Assembly (NCBI GenBank): GCA_030146445.1
Contig: JASLBT010000459.1
Location: 1-9,951, forward strand
Direction of reading: 5' to 3'
Origin: Segetibacter sp.
GTDB taxonomy: Bacteria > Bacteroidota > Bacteroidia > Chitinophagales > Chitinophagaceae
Length of the DNA: 9,951 nt
Position numbers and translations under genes: made by a program. The first letter of the stretch is position 1. Each line of letters starts with the position of its first letter. Of this stretch, positions 5,706 to 9,951 are shown piece by piece. Under the pieces are notes generated by a model. The model searched no databases. It saw only the letters and a program-made list of their open reading frames with translations, and was not told the origin of the DNA.

Positions 5706-8700
5706 TTAATGAACCACCACCAGTTTTTTCACCAGGGTTGTTTCGTTGGTTTTTAGTTTCACGATGTAAGTGCCTGTGATCAGCGTCGACGTTTGAATAT
5801 TTATCGGGCCGCTGTCGGCGGTAAGCGTTTGTTTTAGCAGGGCTTTACCAGCAGCATCGGTAATTGTCAATTCGCCTTTGGTGGATGCAAGGTTGAAGCT
5901 GATCGTGGTTACCGATGTCGATGGATTGGGGTACATCGTCAACTCACTTTGGCGGCTAAAGCTGACCAGCTTAACGGGAGTATAGCTGAATGAACCATCA
6001 GCTGACTCCAGCCTGATCCGGTAGAAGTTACTTTTTTCCAGCGGTTGTTTGTCGATGTGCTCGTAGTTATTTGCCGACCCCAAAGCTGCGATCGTGGCAA
6101 TGCTACTCCAGGTAAATCCGTTCGCACTGCGCTCTATGATGTACTTGCTGGCATCCACTTCTGTTGCTGTTTGCCAGGTGATCAGTACGTCGGCCCCTTT
6201 TTTAACGGCGGCAAATGAGGTAAGTTTGATTGGCAGTGGTCCGGACCCAGCTTGTGCGAGCTGTTGAATTTCGAGTAAGCTTAACGAGTAATTATACAAC
6301 CTTAGTTCGTCAAGCATTCCTTTGTATGGTGCGGGAGCGTTCGTGTTGGCCAAGAACTCCAGTTCGCCGATGTTGCCGATAACAAGGGCGCTTGCCTCGC
6401 CGATCGCTTTAGCCTTTGTATTTCCTGTTTCCCGAACTAAAACGCCGTTCAGGTATGCACGAAGTTTTTTGGTCATCGTATCACGCACTAAGACTACGTG
6501 CACCCAGCTATTTGTGAAAAATGGCGCCCCGTTTGTCTGCAATTCATCTTTGCCGCCACCGCCCGAGTCGTTGTCGTCGTCCAGGGCAAAACGAAGTTGT
6601 TTATTTTTAAACTCGATGTCAAATCGTTTGCCGGTGGCCCCGGTTGCAGCATTGCGTGAGATGGACCCTTTGCATAAAAGATAAGAACTCGTGTTATTGT
6701 TTTGAGGAAGCAGGTCAGGCGGAGCCTTCATCCAGAAAGCAATTGAAAACGAGCCGCGGTTGATAAAGAGATGGTCTTCGCCGGGAATACTCACCGGGTA
6801 TTTGGATGTATCGGCATTTGCGAAATCCAAAGCATTTTTCATTTTGCCCGCTATTCTGATGGTTGAGTCGTCATCCTCCAAATGCAAATTGCCGTGGTTC
6901 TGGTACTCACTGGAGTCGATCACCAGGATACCGTCAGGTTCATCAAAACTCCAATGTCCGACTAGCCCGGGCGCAAATGTTCGGGCTGTAGTGAATGTCC
7001 AGATTGCCCCGGTAGCTGTTCCTTTATCGTTGCTTGCATCGACCCGCCAGTAATAGGTCGTCGAGTCAAGCAGGCCGCTTAGCTCGTAAGATGGTGAAGC
7101 GGCATAAGGAACATCGGCAACCCTGGAAAGGGTGGAAGGAGCGTTTCCGAAGTATACGTGGTAGCTCGTGGTATTGCTGCTGCCAGTCCACGTTAAAATA
7201 ACTTTTCCTTCGGCGAGCTCCACATGCTGATAGCCATTTGCCGGGTTTGGAGATCCTGTAACTGCGGGTGCCGACGGTAATGGCGGTGTTTTTACAGGTG
7301 CTATTGTGCTATACGATGAAAAACCTGCACCCTTTACTGCCCTTAGACGGTAGTAATAAGTGGTGTTCGGTACCAGGCCGCTGTCGATATAACGGGATGC
7401 GTTGGCTGCGGGCTGAGCAATCTCAGCAAATGAGAGGCTATCTTCAGAACGCTCCAGCACATAGTAGTCCTCGTCCGCCGCATTGTCGGTCCAGTTGATG
7501 GTTACCGTGCTATATGGCGACGGGCTTTCAAACGTTGTTGCGCCAAGGACAACATCTGTCGGCGGCAATATAAAGGCCGGGGGTACTGTATTGATGAGCC
7601 CATTGATATAAACCTCGATGTTCAGGTATTCCGGGTGACTGCTGCTGAACAATGTTGCATCGGCTTTGTTGTTTTTGTTTAAGCCGTTGGCGTCTTCCCA
7701 TATATCGGGCATACCATCACTGTCGCTATCTTCAGGTGCAGGTGCATTGAATACGTTGCCCACTCCGCCATTTGAAAATGGCAGGTCGGTTTCCCGGTAA
7801 ACGTAATATCCCTGAGTGCCCCGTGACCTCACTTCTTCTGCAAGCAATGAGTCTACCTGGTCGCGCTTGGGATAAGATGCACCAGCGCTATCAGCAACAA
7901 GCTGGTAGGCTTCTTCAGCAGTTAGGAGTGGATTTGCTGCAGGGTAGGGGAATGGTTGCATTTTGAATGCAGCAGCCGTTATTCCCGGGTAACCGGTAGA
8001 ATCGTAGGGTACCAAGGTGCCATCAAGTGCCCCATTCACATTATTATCAAAGTAATTGCCGGAGGCAAACAGGTTGAACGTACCTGTACCGCGGGAAAAC
8101 GGGGTTGTTTGCGATGGCGGAGTAAGTGGTCCGCTCATGAAATAGTTGTTGATGATATTTACCTCTGATATCCCCGATGAACCGCCCATGATGTAGGCAT
8201 CGCCCGACCAGCCATAGTTTAGTGTTGGTCCGAGACGATTACCATTTCCCCAATTGTATACGACATTATTTACAAATTCGTTTACGCCCTTTACTTTTGG
8301 ATTACGGGTTTTATTACTGATATAGAGATTTCGTAGCAGGCTGATTTTTCCACCGTCGGGAGTTTGTATGAGCCCGCCGGCCGAGTGATTACTACGATGA
8401 AGCCCCTGGGCGATTATGGAGTTTTGTATTGTAATGCTGTCGGGTGAAGAACCTTTGTTGTCCCAATTGATCGAGAAGACTTCGTCCATACCCCAGGAAA
8501 AAGACATATGATCAAAAATCATGTTCCTCCCGTTTGAAAGGCCGGACGCATCTTTACCCGAATTGTTGGTGGCCCCAAGCCTTACGCGCAGGTAGCGGCT
8601 GATGGTGTTACTCGCCCCCGAAAACGTCACCCGTTTACCGGATAATACGATGCCGTCGCCTGGTGCCGTTTGGCCGGCTATGGTCACGTTGGCGCCTACG

Positions 8701-8960
8701 ACAATATCGGAAAGCAGCTTAATGTTGCCACCTACTGCGAATACCACGATCCGCCCCGGTTTGCTAACCGCTTCGCGGAACGATCCCGGTCCTGCGTCGT
8801 TTATATTGGTTACAATATATACTTCACGGTTTGCAACTGCACGGGCGCCTTTGGCAAAACGACCGAATCCGTCTGCTCCCGGAAAAGCAAGGGTTTGCGC
8901 ATTTGATGATGTAGTAAATAACAGGAGACTAAAGAAAATTGCGGTGTAGATTTTATTCAT
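5706..8960 (-). CDS. Secreted multidomain pectate lyase-like protein (PL1-type) with FN3, LamG-like and T9SS sorting domains
   Basis: This gene encodes a 1084-residue extracellular or surface enzyme predicted to cleave pectate by beta-elimination. Residues 1-21 are a signal peptide ending NA, then Gln22. Residues about 25-400 are a right-handed beta-helix of pectate-lyase type, opening AFPGADGFGRFAKG and VTNINDAGPGSFREAV. FDHMSFSWGMDE (149-160) fits the Ca2+/substrate cleft. TRNPKVK (218-224) fits the RxPxxR active-site motif, with Arg219 as the likely base and Lys224 replacing the second Arg. A Ca2+-binding DSDSDGMPD loop (411-419) leads to FN3 domains at about 465-560 and 561-659, a LamG/concanavalin-like domain at about 662-906, an FN3-like module (PLPIKLTSF..., 908-1003) and a type-A T9SS sorting domain from about 1007 (MYPNPS to KLVVVH). 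The frame is open upstream to an ATG at 9029, but ATG 8960 gives a clean signal peptide. The gene stands alone and converges on the peptidase gene. The LamG domain may bind polysaccharide. Confidence 0.9.
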   Translation of the reverse strand: MNKIYTAIFFSLLLFTTSSNAQTLAFPGADGFGRFAKGARAVANREVYIVTNINDAGPGSFREAVSKPGRIVVFAVGGNIKLLSDIVVGANVTIAGQTAPGDGIVLSGKRVTFSGASNTISRYLRVRLGATNNSGKDASGLSNGRNMIFDHMSFSWGMDEVFSINWDNKGSSPDSITIQNSIIAQGLHRSNHSAGGLIQTPDGGKISLLRNLYISNKTRNPKVKGVNEFVNNVVYNWGNGNRLGPTLNYGWSGDAYIMGGSSGISEVNIINNYFMSGPLTPPSQTTPFSRGTGTFNLFASGNYFDNNVNGALDGTLVPYDSTGYPGITAAAFKMQPFPYPAANPLLTAEEAYQLVADSAGASYPKRDQVDSLLAEEVRSRGTQGYYVYRETDLPFSNGGVGNVFNAPAPEDSDSDGMPDIWEDANGLNKNNKADATLFSSSHPEYLNIEVYINGLINTVPPAFILPPTDVVLGATTFESPSPYSTVTINWTDNAADEDYYVLERSEDSLSFAEIAQPAANASRYIDSGLVPNTTYYYRLRAVKGAGFSSYSTIAPVKTPPLPSAPAVTGSPNPANGYQHVELAEGKVILTWTGSSNTTSYHVYFGNAPSTLSRVADVPYAASPSYELSGLLDSTTYYWRVDASNDKGTATGAIWTFTTARTFAPGLVGHWSFDEPDGILVIDSSEYQNHGNLHLEDDDSTIRIAGKMKNALDFANADTSKYPVSIPGEDHLFINRGSFSIAFWMKAPPDLLPQNNNTSSYLLCKGSISRNAATGATGKRFDIEFKNKQLRFALDDDNDSGGGGKDELQTNGAPFFTNSWVHVVLVRDTMTKKLRAYLNGVLVRETGNTKAKAIGEASALVIGNIGELEFLANTNAPAPYKGMLDELRLYNYSLSLLEIQQLAQAGSGPLPIKLTSFAAVKKGADVLITWQTATEVDASKYIIERSANGFTWSSIATIAALGSANNYEHIDKQPLEKSNFYRIRLESADGSFSYTPVKLVSFSRQSELTMYPNPSTSVTTISFNLASTKGELTITDAAGKALLKQTLTADSGPINIQTSTLITGTYIVKLKTNETTLVKKLVVVH

Positions 8961-9120
8961 ATTGGCGTATTTGATGAAAATTGAATCGTCGTAATAAGGA
9001 GAGCAAACAGCATGGCCGGTAAATGCCATACAATTTAAACGCTGAATTGCTTGTATCTGTCCTGCACCATCGGAACCGGTAAATTGGAAATTATAAATGT
9101 AAAAGGAAAGCGTGAAAGCT

Positions 9121-9128
9121 CAAATGTA
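9121..9128 (-). promoter_or_regulatory. Possible -7 promoter element for the pectate lyase gene
   Basis: On the minus strand this reads TACATTTG, an exact match to the Bacteroidota -7 consensus TAnnTTTG. It lies about 160 bases upstream of the lyase ATG. The nearest upstream TTG (complement of 9141-9143) is only 12 bases away, closer than the usual spacing, so the -33 element is not convincing. An 8-base match with two free positions can occur by chance. Confidence 0.25.
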
Positions 9129-9272
9129 AAAATTTAGAGTCAACCGAGAGAACCCCAGTCGATGAGCTTAGGTTCTTAACGGAACCAACAGGAAGTAAAG
9201 CGATAGTTGTTGGGGGGAATGTTGCTTCTATGCCGTTGCTCACTTCATTTAGCTGGAAACCGGTGGACTTAA

Positions 9273-9291
9273 ATCAAACATGTGCTTTGAT
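9273..9291. promoter_or_regulatory. Dyad ATCAAA-N7-TTTGAT, possible operator
   Basis: A perfect 6-bp inverted repeat, ATCAAA (9273-9278) and TTTGAT (9286-9291), is separated by seven bases. The 19-base span has the size of a site for a dimeric regulator. It lies about 310 bases upstream of the lyase start, which is far for direct control of that gene, and no regulator gene is seen. Chance occurrence in A/T-rich DNA is quite possible. Confidence 0.25.
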
Positions 9292-9402
9292 AGTGTTTAA
9301 TGTACACGTAGGAAGGCAAGGTTAGTTGTCTGCTTTGATCCACTACTGGTAGTTTCAGCATTCTTCCGAGTAATGCGCAGTGTTTGAGCATGATTTTATC
9401 CT

Positions 9403-9424
9403 TTAATAATTCTGCAATTATTAA
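9403..9424. repeat. Perfect A/T inverted repeat with 4-base loop
   Basis: TTAATAATT (9403-9411) and AATTATTAA (9416-9424) are exact reverse complements around the loop CTGC. All nine pairs are A/T, so an RNA hairpin would be weak, and no T-tract follows to suggest a terminator. It lies immediately before the first copy of the direct duplication at about 9425, and could mark the edge of that element or be a protein-binding dyad. Confidence 0.5.
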
Positions 9425-9530
9425 TTTGCATCGATCCCACATTCATCATCTTTATTTATTGCGCTGCACCATACTTCTAAACTGATTATTTAATTTCTTC
9501 ACTATCAATAGCCGTAATATCTATTTAAGT
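9425..9530 (+). repeat. Diverged direct duplication, copy 1
   Basis: This segment of about 105 bases aligns with 9749-9856 nearly without gaps. It shares TTGCA at the left, ATTCATCATC, an exact 25-base block at 9454-9478 containing TTATTGCGCTGCACCATACT, and TATTTAAG at the right end. Between the shared blocks the copies have diverged at many positions. No reading frame is conserved across both copies. Confidence 0.75.
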
Positions 9531-9748
9531 AAACAACTGATGTATAATGCTAATTTCAGTCTCAATGTCGGTACTCAAATAGTTTCTTTTGGACTCAACT
9601 ATACTAATTCAATTGAATATCGTTTCAGCTTCCCCCTACTGGTTGGCCGGTCGCACTCCGTCCGAACCTGGTTAATTTCGGTCGCGCTAGTACCGCAGTT
9701 TACTGCACGTAAGGCTCAACTAAACATTACTGATTCTACAATGATGAT

Positions 9749-9856
9749 TTTGCAGACCTGCCGCATTCATCATCCTGAATTTATTGCGCTGCACCATACT
9801 TCTGATCTAGTCGTTCTAATTTTTTCCATTTTAAACAGCTGTTATATTTATTTAAG
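9749..9856 (+). repeat. Diverged direct duplication, copy 2
   Basis: This is the second copy of 9425-9530, offset by about 325 bases. The exact 25-base block is at 9779-9803, and the right-hand TATTTAAG ends near 9856. A further partial echo of its core (TTTATTTATTGTGCATGCC, 9885-9903) follows about 30 bases later, which hints at a third, degenerate unit near the window end. Confidence 0.75.
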
Positions 9857-9951
9857 CATATTCAGTGGAAGATGATCATAACCGTTTATTTATTGTGCAT
9901 GCCTGGTTCCCGGCTAATGCCTAAATTGTCCGGATGTTGAAAAACATTTTA

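Larger units (their letters stand above)
8961..9951. other. Non-coding region upstream of the pectate lyase gene
   Basis: About 990 bases carry no gene that I can support. The region is richer in A and T than the coding parts. It contains a possible minus-strand -7 element (9121-9128), a dyad (9273-9291), a perfect A/T palindrome (9403-9424), a diverged direct duplication (about 9425-9530 and 9749-9856) and a 12-bp palindrome ATTCAATTGAAT (9607-9618). The part next to the lyase start should hold its promoter and leader. No tRNA or rRNA pattern was recognised. The far end could be the decayed remains of a gene or the edge of a mobile or repeated element running out of the window. Confidence 0.7.

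Noticed and set aside
8961..9029. 23-residue N-terminal extension of the pectate lyase from ATG 9029
   Set aside because: The extension is polar, with no export feature, and would bury the signal peptide that begins at Met in MNKIYTAIFF.
9540..9875. Open reading frame of 111 codons on the plus strand
   Set aside because: It runs through copy 2 of the duplicated segment, whose copy 1 is not open in a matching frame. No domain, signal peptide or ribosome-binding site is visible, and the translation does not resemble a known family. It could be a gene remnant but cannot be supported.

Overview
The window looks like chromosomal DNA from a Bacteroidota bacterium, probably near the Chitinophagaceae. 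The evidence is a C-terminal type IX secretion (Por) sorting domain, a TonB-dependent receptor with a carboxypeptidase-regulatory-like N-terminal domain, starts without clear Shine-Dalgarno sites, and signal peptides that all place Gln right after the predicted cleavage site (the Bacteroidetes 'Q-rule'). The placement is inferred from sequence features only; no database search was run.

Layout. Bases 1-336 are non-coding and rich in short tandem repeats. Bases 337-2787 (+) encode an outer-membrane TonB-dependent receptor. Bases 2788-3208 are a second repeat-rich spacer. Bases 3209-5557 (+) encode a secreted S9/DPP IV-fold serine peptidase, whose stop codon lies inside another repeat array in inverted orientation. 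A hairpin at 5647-5673 probably ends transcription between this gene and the convergent gene 5706-8960 (-). That gene encodes a 1084-residue secreted pectate lyase-like protein with FN3, LamG-like and T9SS sorting domains. Bases 8961-9951 hold no convincing gene, but contain a roughly 105-bp diverged direct duplication and several dyads.

The three proteins fit a surface nutrient-acquisition lifestyle: a polysaccharide lyase outside the cell, a peptidase beyond the inner membrane and a TonB-driven outer-membrane importer. They are not arranged as one operon: the spacers are long, the last gene is convergent, and no SusD-like lipoprotein is present. A functional link between them is only an inference.

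The most unusual content is non-coding. Ordered families of 7-8-bp tandem repeats (here called A, B and C) recur in the gene spacers in the same order and with conserved terminal variants, so they look like copies of composite mobile or dispersed intergenic elements. The peptidase is also notable: its Ser/Asp/His triad is intact, but the Glu-Glu motif that gives classical DPP IV its dipeptidyl specificity is missing.
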